Below are positions 46,769 through 53,536 of a stretch of DNA of 64,000 nt, piece after piece. The DNA is taken from NCBI RefSeq assembly GCF_003719825.1, contig NZ_RIBS01000011.1, forward strand, positions 1 to 64,000, written 5' to 3'. Under the pieces are notes generated by a model. The model had not been told where the DNA came from. It saw nothing but the letters and a program-made list of their open reading frames with translations, and ran no database searches. A program made the position numbers and the translations under genes. This DNA is from Montanilutibacter psychrotolerans (lineage in GTDB: Bacteria > Pseudomonadota > Gammaproteobacteria > Xanthomonadales > Xanthomonadaceae). Every line of letters begins with the position of its first letter. Position 1 is the stretch's first letter.

Positions 46769-48196
46769 ATGTCCTCTCCCAAGACCCTGTTCGACAAACT
46801 GTGGGACGCCCACCTGGTCCGCCCGGAAAGTGAGGCTTCGCCGGCCGTGCTGTACATCGACCTGCACCTGATCCACGAGGTGACCTCGCCGCAGGCGTTC
46901 GCCGAGCTGGACGCGCGTGGATTGCCCGTGCGCCGCCCGGATCGCACCAAGGGCACGCTCGACCACTCCACCCCCACGGTGCCGCGCCTCGCCGACGGGC
47001 GCCTGGCGTACTTCAGCGCCGAGGGCGAAGCGCAGGTTGCGCGCCTTCGCGAGAACGCCGCGCGGTTTGGCGTCGAGCTGTTCGACTACGACGGCACGCA
47101 ACGCGGCATCGTCCACGTGATCGGTCCGGAACTGGGTCTCACCCAGCCGGGCATGAGCATCGTCTGCGGCGACAGCCACACCGCGACCCACGGCGCATTC
47201 GGCGCGCTGGCGTTCGGCATCGGCACCAGCGAAGTCGGCCACGTGCTGGCCACGCAATGCCTGCTGCAGCGCAAGCCCCGGACGCTGGCGATCAACATCG
47301 AGGGCGAACTCGGCGCCGGCGTGACTGCCAAGGACCTGATCCTGCACGTGATCGGCGTGATCGGCGTCAACGGCGGCACGGGCCATGTGATCGAGTACCG
47401 CGGCGCGGCCATCCGGGCGATGTCGATGGATGAGCGCATGACCGTGTGCAACATGTCGATCGAGGCCGGGGCACGTGCCGGCCTCATCGCCCCCGACGAG
47501 GTGACGTTCGAGTATCTGGCGCATACGCCGCGCGCACCGCGTGGAGACGATTTCGTCCGAGCCGTCGCGCGCTGGCGGCACTTTCACAGCGACCCGGGAG
47601 CGCGGTTCGATCGCGAGGTATCGATCGATGCCGGCGCGATCCGCCCCACCGTCACCTGGGGCACGCACCCGGGACAGGTCACGGCCATCGACGCCTCGCT
47701 GCCGATCGCCGGCAACGACGACGAAGCGCGCGCGATGGCCTACATGGGTTTCGTTGGCGGCACACCGCTGGCGGGCCAGGCAGTCGACGTGGTGTTCATC
47801 GGAAGCTGCACCAACTCGCGGCTCAGCGACCTGCGCCAGGCCGCCGATGTGCTGCGCGGTCGCAAGGTGCATCCGCGCGTGCGCATGCTGGTGGTGCCGG
47901 GTTCCGAACAGGTCAAGCGCGATGCCGAGGCCGAGGGCATCGACGCGATCGTGCTCGCCGCCGGCGGCGAATGGCGCGAGCCGGGTTGCTCGATGTGCAT
48001 CGCCATGAACGGCGATCTGGTCGGCCCTGGGCAATTGGCGGTGTCGACCAGCAACCGCAATTTCGAAGGCCGTCAGGGCAAGGGCGCGCGCACCGTGCTG
48101 GCCTCGCCACTGACCGCGGCAGCATGCGCGATCACCGGCCAGATCACTGACCCGCGGGCCCTGCCCGCCACCCACGCACACGAGCACGCCGCATGA
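46769..48196 (+). CDS. leuC: 3-Isopropylmalate dehydratase large subunit
   Basis: A 475-residue aconitase-family subunit that carries the 4Fe-4S cluster and isomerises 2- to 3-isopropylmalate with LeuD. Cluster cysteines lie in FIGSCTNSR and GCSMCIAMN, and the substrate block reads [25 protein letters not shown]. Full length. TGAGG lies upstream of the ATG. The gap from leuA is 7 bases and the stop overlaps leuD by 4. Confidence 0.97.
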   Translation: MSSPKTLFDKLWDAHLVRPESEASPAVLYIDLHLIHEVTSPQAFAELDARGLPVRRPDRTKGTLDHSTPTVPRLADGRLAYFSAEGEAQVARLRENAARFGVELFDYDGTQRGIVHVIGPELGLTQPGMSIVCGDSHTATHGAFGALAFGIGTSEVGHVLATQCLLQRKPRTLAINIEGELGAGVTAKDLILHVIGVIGVNGGTGHVIEYRGAAIRAMSMDERMTVCNMSIEAGARAGLIAPDEVTFEYLAHTPRAPRGDDFVRAVARWRHFHSDPGARFDREVSIDAGAIRPTVTWGTHPGQVTAIDASLPIAGNDDEARAMAYMGFVGGTPLAGQAVDVVFIGSCTNSRLSDLRQAADVLRGRKVHPRVRMLVVPGSEQVKRDAEAEGIDAIVLAAGGEWREPGCSMCIAMNGDLVGPGQLAVSTSNRNFEGRQGKGARTVLASPLTAAACAITGQITDPRALPATHAHEHAA

Positions 48197-48861
48197 GCGC
48201 CTTCACCACGCTGTTGTCGCGCACCGTGGTGTTGCGCGAACGCAACATCGACACCGACCAGATCATCCCCGCGCGGTTCCTCACCACCACCGAACGCAGT
48301 GGCCTGGGCCGGCACGCATTCAACGACTGGCGCCTGCGTCCCGACGGCAGTCCCGACCCGGCGTTCCCGTTCAACGACCCGGCCAATGCCGACGCGCGCA
48401 TCCTCGTGGCCGGACGCAACTTCGGTTGCGGTTCGTCGCGTGAACATGCTCCCTGGGCGCTGACCGACCTCGGCCTACGCGCGGTGATCAGCGCGCAGAT
48501 CGCCGACATCTTCCGCAGCAACGCGCTCAAGAACGGCCTGCTGCCGATCGTGCTGGACGAGGCGATCGTCGACGAACTGCTCGACCGTCCCGGCATCGCG
48601 CTGCACGTCGATGTCGCCAAGCGCCAGGTGATGCTGCCCGACTTCCGCGTCTTCAGCTTTCCGCTGGACGCGTTTGCGCAGACCTGCCTGCTCGAAGGCG
48701 TCGACGAGTTGGGCTATCTGATCCGGCAGGACGAGGCCATCGGCGCGTTCGAGGCGCGTCATGCGCCGCCCGGGCCCTTCGAGGCCCCCACCGACACCCC
48801 ACGGCATGCCGCCGGCAGCGCCGTCGACACGCCATCCCGAGAGGTTCGCCATGCACGCTGA
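48193..48861 (+). CDS. leuD: 3-Isopropylmalate dehydratase small subunit
   Basis: A 222-residue LeuD, the partner of LeuC that completes the active site. Motifs are [16 protein letters not shown] and [17 protein letters not shown]. The domain ends near residue 195 and the remaining 27 residues are a Pro/Thr/Ser/Arg-rich tail that runs 11 bases into leuB, a longer tail than usual. ATGA overlap with leuC. Confidence 0.96.
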   Translation: MSAFTTLLSRTVVLRERNIDTDQIIPARFLTTTERSGLGRHAFNDWRLRPDGSPDPAFPFNDPANADARILVAGRNFGCGSSREHAPWALTDLGLRAVISAQIADIFRSNALKNGLLPIVLDEAIVDELLDRPGIALHVDVAKRQVMLPDFRVFSFPLDAFAQTCLLEGVDELGYLIRQDEAIGAFEARHAPPGPFEAPTDTPRHAAGSAVDTPSREVRHAR

Positions 48862-49939
48862 GATTGTCGTACTGCCCGGTGACGGCATCGGTCCGGAAGT
48901 CACCCACGCCGCCGTGCAGGTGCTGCGCGCGGTTGCGCGCCGCCACGGCCACGCGTTCGCGTTCACCCAATGCCTGATCGGCGGCGCCGCGATCGACGCC
49001 ACCGGGCAGGCACTGCCCGAAGACACGCTGCAGCGGTGTCGCGAAGCCGACGCGGTACTGCTGGGCGCCGTGGGCGGCCCGAAGTGGTCGGACCCGAAGG
49101 CACCGGTGCGACCGGAGCAGGGCCTGCTGGCGATCCGCAAGGCACTCGGCCTTTACGCCAACCTGCGGCCGGTCAAACCGCATCCGGCCGCGATGGGCGC
49201 ATCGCCGATCAAGCCGCACCTGCTGACCGGCGTCGACCTGGTGGTCGTGCGCGAGCTGACCGGCGGGGTGTACTTCGGCCAGAAGACGCGCACCGGCAGC
49301 GGCGCAAGCGACCTGTGCGAGTACACCATCGAGGAGATCGAACGCGTCGTGCGTCGCGCGTGCCACCTAGCGCGCACGCGGCGTGGCCATGTCGTGTCGG
49401 TCGACAAGGCGAACGTGCTGGAAACCTCGCGACTGTGGCGCGAGGTCGCCACGCGCGTCGCCGGCAGCGAGTTCCCCGACGTGACGCTCGAACACCAGTT
49501 GGTGGATTCGATGGCGATGCACCTGCTGGCACGGCCCCGCGACTACGACGTCATCGTTACCGAGAACATGTTCGGCGACATCCTCACCGACGAGGCGTCG
49601 ATGCTGGCCGGCTCGCTCGGTCTGTTGCCGTCGGCCTCACTGGGCGAAGGTCGCGTCGGTCTTTACGAACCGATCCACGGTTCGGCACCCGACATCGCAG
49701 GTCGCGGTATCGCCAACCCGTATGCGGCGATCCTCAGCGCCGCGCTGTTGCTGCGTCATTCGCTGGGACTGGAAGACGAGGCAGGCGCGATCGAGCTGGC
49801 GGTTTCGCATGCCCTGGACGCCGGCACGTTCACCGCCGACCTCGCCGCCGGTGACACTGCAGTCGGGACGCGCGCGGCCACCGAAGCCGTGCTCGAGCAT
49901 CTGCTGGACACCTGCTACGTGGCCGAATTGCGGGATTGA
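48851..49939 (+). CDS. leuB: 3-Isopropylmalate dehydrogenase
   Basis: A 362-residue NAD- and metal-dependent dehydrogenase that makes 2-oxoisocaproate, the last step before transamination to leucine. Family blocks: [66 protein letters not shown] and [18 protein letters not shown]. It is the last gene of the run and overlaps leuD by 11 bases. A 9-bp hairpin without a T-run lies 44 bases behind its stop. Confidence 0.97.
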   Translation: MHAEIVVLPGDGIGPEVTHAAVQVLRAVARRHGHAFAFTQCLIGGAAIDATGQALPEDTLQRCREADAVLLGAVGGPKWSDPKAPVRPEQGLLAIRKALGLYANLRPVKPHPAAMGASPIKPHLLTGVDLVVVRELTGGVYFGQKTRTGSGASDLCEYTIEEIERVVRRACHLARTRRGHVVSVDKANVLETSRLWREVATRVAGSEFPDVTLEHQLVDSMAMHLLARPRDYDVIVTENMFGDILTDEASMLAGSLGLLPSASLGEGRVGLYEPIHGSAPDIAGRGIANPYAAILSAALLLRHSLGLEDEAGAIELAVSHALDAGTFTADLAAGDTAVGTRAATEAVLEHLLDTCYVAELRD

Positions 49940-49982
49940 ACGACGGCACGCGCGAGGGAAGGTGCCGGCTTGGGAACCACGA

Positions 49983-50004
49983 GGGGCGGGCCGATGCCCG
50001 CCCC
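49983..50004 (+). terminator. Hairpin after leuB
   Basis: A perfect 9-bp stem GGGGCGGGC, loop CGAT, GCCCGCCCC. No T-run follows; the next gene's -35 begins 14 bases later. It may end the ilv-leu transcript weakly. Confidence 0.45.
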
Positions 50005-50017
50005 GCTTCCGGCGGGT

Positions 50018-50057
50018 TTGACGGGGCCGCCATTTGGCGTGAGTATCAAGCCAAATG
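50018..50057 (+). promoter_or_regulatory. Promoter and operator of the toxin-antitoxin operon
   Basis: A -35 TTGACG (50018-50023) precedes a perfect inverted repeat CATTTGGC (50031-50038), 11-nt spacer, GCCAAATG (50050-50057). The right arm includes the antitoxin ATG at 50055. A repressor on this palindrome would cover the -10 region and start codon, the usual autoregulation of Xre-type antitoxins. Confidence 0.7.
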
Positions 50058-50651
50058 ACGGATACGGCCATGACAGCTCCCATTCCAAAGCCCGGCAAAA
50101 GCAAACGTGCGCCACGCTCCACGCCGCTCGCAAAGGCCGGAATGCACACGGCGCTCAAGCCCGCCGACAAGACCCCGGGCAAGGTCCGGACCATGGCCCG
50201 GACCAAGGCGCCCGGCCGCGTTGCCGATGCGCCGCCAGCCCATTCGGTGTTCGGCCGGATGGGCCAGTTGCTCGGCGAACACATCGAGTCGGAGTTCGAT
50301 GTCGTCAAGCTCGTCAACCTTGGGCTGCCATCGTCGGCCCTGGAATCCCTGAGCGACGCCATCGATGTGGACTACAAGCTGATCGCTCCGGAGAGCACGA
50401 TCCGCCGGCGCCTGAACGAGAAGCAGCACTTCACCGTCGACGAGTCCGAACGGCTGATGCGCATGGCGCGCGTTACCTCGATGGCTGAAGAGTTGTTCGG
50501 CGACAGGAGCACCGCGTCCGCCTGGCTGTCCGCCCGCGCGAACTACCTGCCGGACGTCGAGCCGATATCGCCGCTGGAACTGTCGGCCACCGACTCCGGC
50601 ACCCGCCTGGTCGAGGCGATGATCCTGCGGACCGCGCACGGGGTGTTCTGA
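50055..50651 (+). CDS. Xre/MbcA/ParS-type antitoxin (DUF2384)
   Basis: A 198-residue antitoxin. Residues about 65-198 match the Xre-ParS-MbcA antitoxin family: a helical DNA-binding part (VVKLVNLGLPSSALESLSDAI, STIRRRLNEKQHFTVDESERLMRM) and the C-terminal DUF2384 toxin-binding part (AEELFGDRSTASAWL, SPLELSATDSGTRLVEAMI). The first 65 residues are an unusual basic Lys/Arg/Pro/Thr-rich extension. Starts at codon 6, 30 or 47 are possible, but the operator position supports 50055 or 50070. The stop overlaps the toxin start by one base. Confidence 0.9.
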   Translation: MTDTAMTAPIPKPGKSKRAPRSTPLAKAGMHTALKPADKTPGKVRTMARTKAPGRVADAPPAHSVFGRMGQLLGEHIESEFDVVKLVNLGLPSSALESLSDAIDVDYKLIAPESTIRRRLNEKQHFTVDESERLMRMARVTSMAEELFGDRSTASAWLSARANYLPDVEPISPLELSATDSGTRLVEAMILRTAHGVF

Positions 50652-51097
50652 TGCGGCTGTGGCGGATTTCCGCGCATCCGGGACTCAGCGGCATCGGTGG
50701 CACCTACGTCGACGGCCGCTGGCACACGCGGCCAAGGCACGTCGTCTATGCCGCCGAGCACCCGGCGTTGGCGATGGTGGAAGTGCTGGCCCACATGCAC
50801 CTGACGCCCGCCAGCATTCCGCTGACGCTCAAGTTGTTGGCGATCGACGTTGGCAAAGGCGCGGTGGTCGCGCCCATGCCCGCCCTGCCCTCGGGATGGC
50901 AGGCCAACCGGCCGACCACGCAGGCCATGGGCGATGCGTGGTTGACCGGCGGCAAGGGCCTCCTGCTGAAGATCCCGTCAGCCGTCCTCCCGGAGGCGTT
51001 CAATTTCCTGATCAACCCGCTGCACCCGCAGGCGGCCACTCATCTGAAGGAATCGGACATGGGGCCGTTCTGGGTGGACCGGAGATTCATCCGCTAG
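50651..51097 (+). CDS. RES-domain toxin
   Basis: A 148-residue RES toxin, an ADP-ribosyltransferase-like fold. Characterised members break down NAD+ or ADP-ribosylate a metabolic enzyme. The family's conserved Arg lies in LWRISAHP, the Tyr and Glu in VYAAEHPALAMVEVLAH and the Ser in IPSAVLPEAFNFLINPLHP. Length is normal and the frame is intact, so it should be active. It is the second gene of the operon with its Xre-type antitoxin, with a one-base overlap (TGATG). It lies directly downstream of the ilv-leu operon. Confidence 0.92.
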   Translation: MRLWRISAHPGLSGIGGTYVDGRWHTRPRHVVYAAEHPALAMVEVLAHMHLTPASIPLTLKLLAIDVGKGAVVAPMPALPSGWQANRPTTQAMGDAWLTGGKGLLLKIPSAVLPEAFNFLINPLHPQAATHLKESDMGPFWVDRRFIR

Positions 51098-51139
51098 CCC
51101 GTGCGATTGGCGGCGCCGATGAACGCTTCGCGCCGGACG

Positions 51140-51670
51140 TCAGATCCCCATCCGCATGCGCGACACCGGGACGCGCACGTTGCCTGGCAGGTCGAGGTCG
51201 AAACGTTCCAGCACCGCGAAACCCGATGCGAGGTACAGCGGCTCGCCGGGCAATGTCGATACGAGTTCCAGTGCCGTGAAACCCGCGTGCCTGGCCTCGG
51301 CGACGCAGATCTCCATGAGCCGCCGCCCCAGCCCGCGACGGGCCATCGATGGATCGACGAAGAACGCACGGATGCGCGCCGACTCCATCGCCGGATCGAG
51401 CAGCGGGTCCGGGCCGGACTTCGCCTGATCGCCGCCGAACAACGTGCGTCGCTTGCTCCAGCCACCACAGGCGACGATGCGGTTGTCGTGCTCGATGACG
51501 AAATAGGTTTCGTCTTCCAGCAGTCGGGTGTCGACGCCGAACACGTGCCGTGTGATGGCATCGGTCTGTTCCGGCGTGTAGTAGCCGGCACTCAGGGCCT
51601 GCCCCGATGACGCGATCAGGGCCTGGAGCGCGGGGATGTCGGCGGATCGGGCGTGGCGCGGTTCCGTCAT
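51140..51670 (-). CDS. GNAT family N-acetyltransferase
   Basis: A 176-residue acetyltransferase. The CoA-binding motif A is visible as AFFVDPSMARRGLGRRLMEI (R-R-G-L-G-R), after a long insertion GGDQAKSGPDPLLDPAMESA in the beta-hairpin, and motif B reads ELVSTLPGEPLYLASGF. The substrate is unknown; similar proteins act on small amines or protein N-termini. The ATG at 51670 is chosen because MTEPRHARSADIPAL begins the fold. It is convergent with the RES toxin gene. Confidence 0.85.
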   Translation of the reverse strand: MTEPRHARSADIPALQALIASSGQALSAGYYTPEQTDAITRHVFGVDTRLLEDETYFVIEHDNRIVACGGWSKRRTLFGGDQAKSGPDPLLDPAMESARIRAFFVDPSMARRGLGRRLMEICVAEARHAGFTALELVSTLPGEPLYLASGFAVLERFDLDLPGNVRVPVSRMRMGI

Positions 51671-51742
51671 GTGGCGAGCCTGGTTGGGTGGTGCAAGGGC
51701 GATGGATCCCGCGCCGGTGGCACGTCGATGCCGCACGGGCCG

Positions 51743-52048
51743 TCAGTGCAGGTGAACCGCCAGCCAGATCGCGCCGTCGGTGACCCGCCGCACCGTGTGC
51801 GGCACGCCAGCGGGCAGGAACACGGTGTCGCCGGCACGCAGTTCGAGCGCTTCCCCTGCGACGTCCAGGGTGGCTTCCCCGCGCAGCAACGCCACCCACT
51901 CGTCCTGCGGCTGCACGTACTGGGTCGGCACGGCGTCGGCGGAACTGACGATGCGCTCCACGACCAGGTTGCGGTGGGCCAGCAGTGTCTCGAAACACTC
52001 CCCGCCTGCGGGTGCCTGCGTGTGGGCAAACAGGTTTCCGGTATGCAT
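51743..52048 (-). CDS. Small cupin-domain protein
   Basis: A 101-residue single cupin. The second motif is complete (GDTVFLPAGVPHTV) while the first is reduced to VQPQDEWVALLRGEATL, so the usual His pair of motif 1 is replaced by Gln-Asp-Glu. It could still bind a metal through His in PHTV and carboxylates. Proteins of this type are often annotated as phosphoribosylaminoimidazole carboxylase-like or mannose isomerase-like, without support. It is followed by the GNAT gene 72 bp further on the same strand. Confidence 0.8.
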   Translation of the reverse strand: MHTGNLFAHTQAPAGGECFETLLAHRNLVVERIVSSADAVPTQYVQPQDEWVALLRGEATLDVAGEALELRAGDTVFLPAGVPHTVRRVTDGAIWLAVHLH

Positions 52049-52388
52049 GGCGTCGACTCCGGCAAGCCATCCGTTGCGAAGGGGTCACGCCACCCGGCCG
52101 CTTCGGCGGAAAGGGTCAAGGCGCGGAGGTCCCGCACGGCCACGATCACGAGGCGACGGGGACATCCGCATTGGCGCGTCCGGAGTGTCGAGCAGCCGCC
52201 GCCGGGGAACAACCCCGCTCGCACCCCGCCGGTGGTCGCCGCGACCGGGAGGTGACCGCAACGGGGATCGCCGCGACGGTGGCTACAACGCGCCGGCCGG
52301 GCCCGGATGGGCCCGGATGGGCCAGATCGACGGTGTGTCGCCCGTCGCGGTTTGCACCGACGCCCGCGCGTGGTTACGGTTCGCGCCC
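52049..52388. other. Intergenic region between divergent genes
   Basis: A 340-bp gap between the cupin start and the exported protein. It holds a short tandem repeat GGCCCGGATG twice near 52300-52320 and a possible promoter TTGCAC (52352-52357), 17 bases, TACGGT (52375-52380) in front of the exported-protein gene. No gene or RNA is evident. Confidence 0.4.
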
Positions 52389-53201
52389 ATGAATGCCATC
52401 GCCACCCGCCTGACCGCCGCGCTCCTGGTTGCTTGCGCCTGCACTCCCGCTGTCGCGCAGACGGCGCTGACGCCCGTCGATGCGGCCGCAACCGTTGCCG
52501 ATCATCCCGAGGCCGCGAACGTCCAGGTGGAATCGCTCGACCAGAACCCCAGCACTGCAGTCGCCGCGCCTCCGGCGGACGAGGCGGCAATCGCGCCACC
52601 AATCAGCGCTGGCGACGCGCACGAGGGCGACGCCGGCAACGCCAGGCAGGACGACGAGCACGACGAGGAAGCCGACGCGGCAGCGGCCGACGCCTTCTTC
52701 GAACGGCTCGCCGGGCTGTGCGGGCACGCGTTCGCCGGGCGCGTGGTGATCGATGCGCCCACGCCAGCCGGCGACGATCCGTTTGCCGGCAAGGCGCTGG
52801 TCATGCACGTGCGCGAATGCAGCCAGCGCGAGCTGCGCATCCCGTTCCACGTCGGCGACGATCGCTCGCGCACCTGGGTGGTCACGCGCACCCGCAAGGG
52901 CCTGCGCCTGAAGCACGACCATCGCCACGCCGACGGCAGCGACGACGACGTCACCCTGTACGGCGGCGACAGCGAGGCCGGCGGCAGCGCGCGCCGGCAG
53001 CAGTTCCCGGTCGACGACGATTCGCGCGCGACCTTCACCCGGACCAACCGCGCGGTGTCCAATACCAACGTCTGGGCGATCGAAGTCGAACCGGGCCAGT
53101 TGTTCGTGTACGAGCTTGCGCGGCCGGGACGCCTGTTCCGCGTCGAGTTCGACCTCGGCCAGCCCGTGGCCGCACCGCCGCCGCCGTGGGGCAGCCGGTA
53201 G
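52389..53201 (+). CDS. Exported protein of unknown function
   Basis: A 270-residue protein with a signal peptide (residues 1-24, LLVACACTPAVAQ). A long Ala/Asp/Glu-rich acidic stretch covers residues 25-100. The folded C-terminal domain contains FFERLAGLCGHAFAGRVVIDAP, ECSQRELRIPFHVGDDRSRTWV, LRLKHDHRHADGSDDDVTLYGG and ALARPGRLFRVEFDL-like ending. The His/Asp-rich HDHRHADGSDDD could bind metal. It resembles uncharacterised xanthomonad secreted proteins; I assign no function. It lies upstream of the thr leader and is not part of that operon. Confidence 0.75.
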   Translation: MNAIATRLTAALLVACACTPAVAQTALTPVDAAATVADHPEAANVQVESLDQNPSTAVAAPPADEAAIAPPISAGDAHEGDAGNARQDDEHDEEADAAAADAFFERLAGLCGHAFAGRVVIDAPTPAGDDPFAGKALVMHVRECSQRELRIPFHVGDDRSRTWVVTRTRKGLRLKHDHRHADGSDDDVTLYGGDSEAGGSARRQQFPVDDDSRATFTRTNRAVSNTNVWAIEVEPGQLFVYELARPGRLFRVEFDLGQPVAAPPPPWGSR

Positions 53202-53245
53202 CCCGCGATCGCCATCACAGGATCCACCTGTCGGCGTCGCCCCCC

Positions 53246-53273
53246 TTGACGCGGGCGGTGTCCGCGGTTGACT
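53246..53273 (+). promoter_or_regulatory. thr operon promoter
   Basis: A -35 TTGACG at 53246-53251, then a 16-nt spacer and a poor -10, TTGACT, at 53268-53273. The leader ATG at 53282 lies 36 bases after the start of the -35, again without a ribosome binding site. The promoter assignment rests mainly on position. Confidence 0.45.
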
Positions 53274-53281
53274 CTGCCCGC

Positions 53282-53449
53282 ATGCCGCATCACGCCGCCA
53301 TCGCCATCCACGACTGCCAGCCGCAAGGCTGCCGCATCGCCGTGTCGATGGCCGATGCCCGTGACGTCGTCACCGTGCTTGCCACCACCGTCATTACCAC
53401 CACCCGTACCACCACTCCTGACGGGGTGCGGACGGGCGTGTCCAGTTGA
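53282..53449 (+). CDS. thrL: thr operon leader peptide
   Basis: A 55-residue leader peptide. Codons 31-45 contain nine Thr and one Ile (TVLATTVITTTRTTT), the control codons for threonine and isoleucine as in E. coli thrL. Codons 48-51 overlap the antiterminator arm. The peptide itself needs no function beyond ribosome positioning. It lacks a ribosome binding site at 53282, in keeping with a leaderless start. Confidence 0.88.
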   Translation: MPHHAAIAIHDCQPQGCRIAVSMADARDVVTVLATTVITTTRTTTPDGVRTGVSS

Positions 53450-53487
53450 TCTGATCCACGCCGCTCCGCACCCCGACTGGGTGCGGA
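53423..53487 (+). promoter_or_regulatory. thr attenuator
   Basis: The terminator stem is TCCGCACCC (53465-53473), loop CGACT, GGGTGCGGA (53479-53487), followed by a pyrimidine tract CCTGCCTTCCT instead of a pure T-run. The leader segment GGGGTGCGGA (53423-53432) can pair with TCCGCACCCC (53465-53474) over 10 bp and break the terminator. A ribosome stalled on the Thr codons leaves this arm free. Confidence 0.8.
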
Positions 53488-53536
53488 AGCCTGCCTTCCT
53501 ACCCGCCGGACCGGGGCCCCCACACAGGAGCCACTG

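Noticed and set aside
52297-52322. Tandem GGCCCGGATG pair as a regulatory repeat
   Set aside because: Only two short copies, low complexity, and no symmetry or promoter linked to it.
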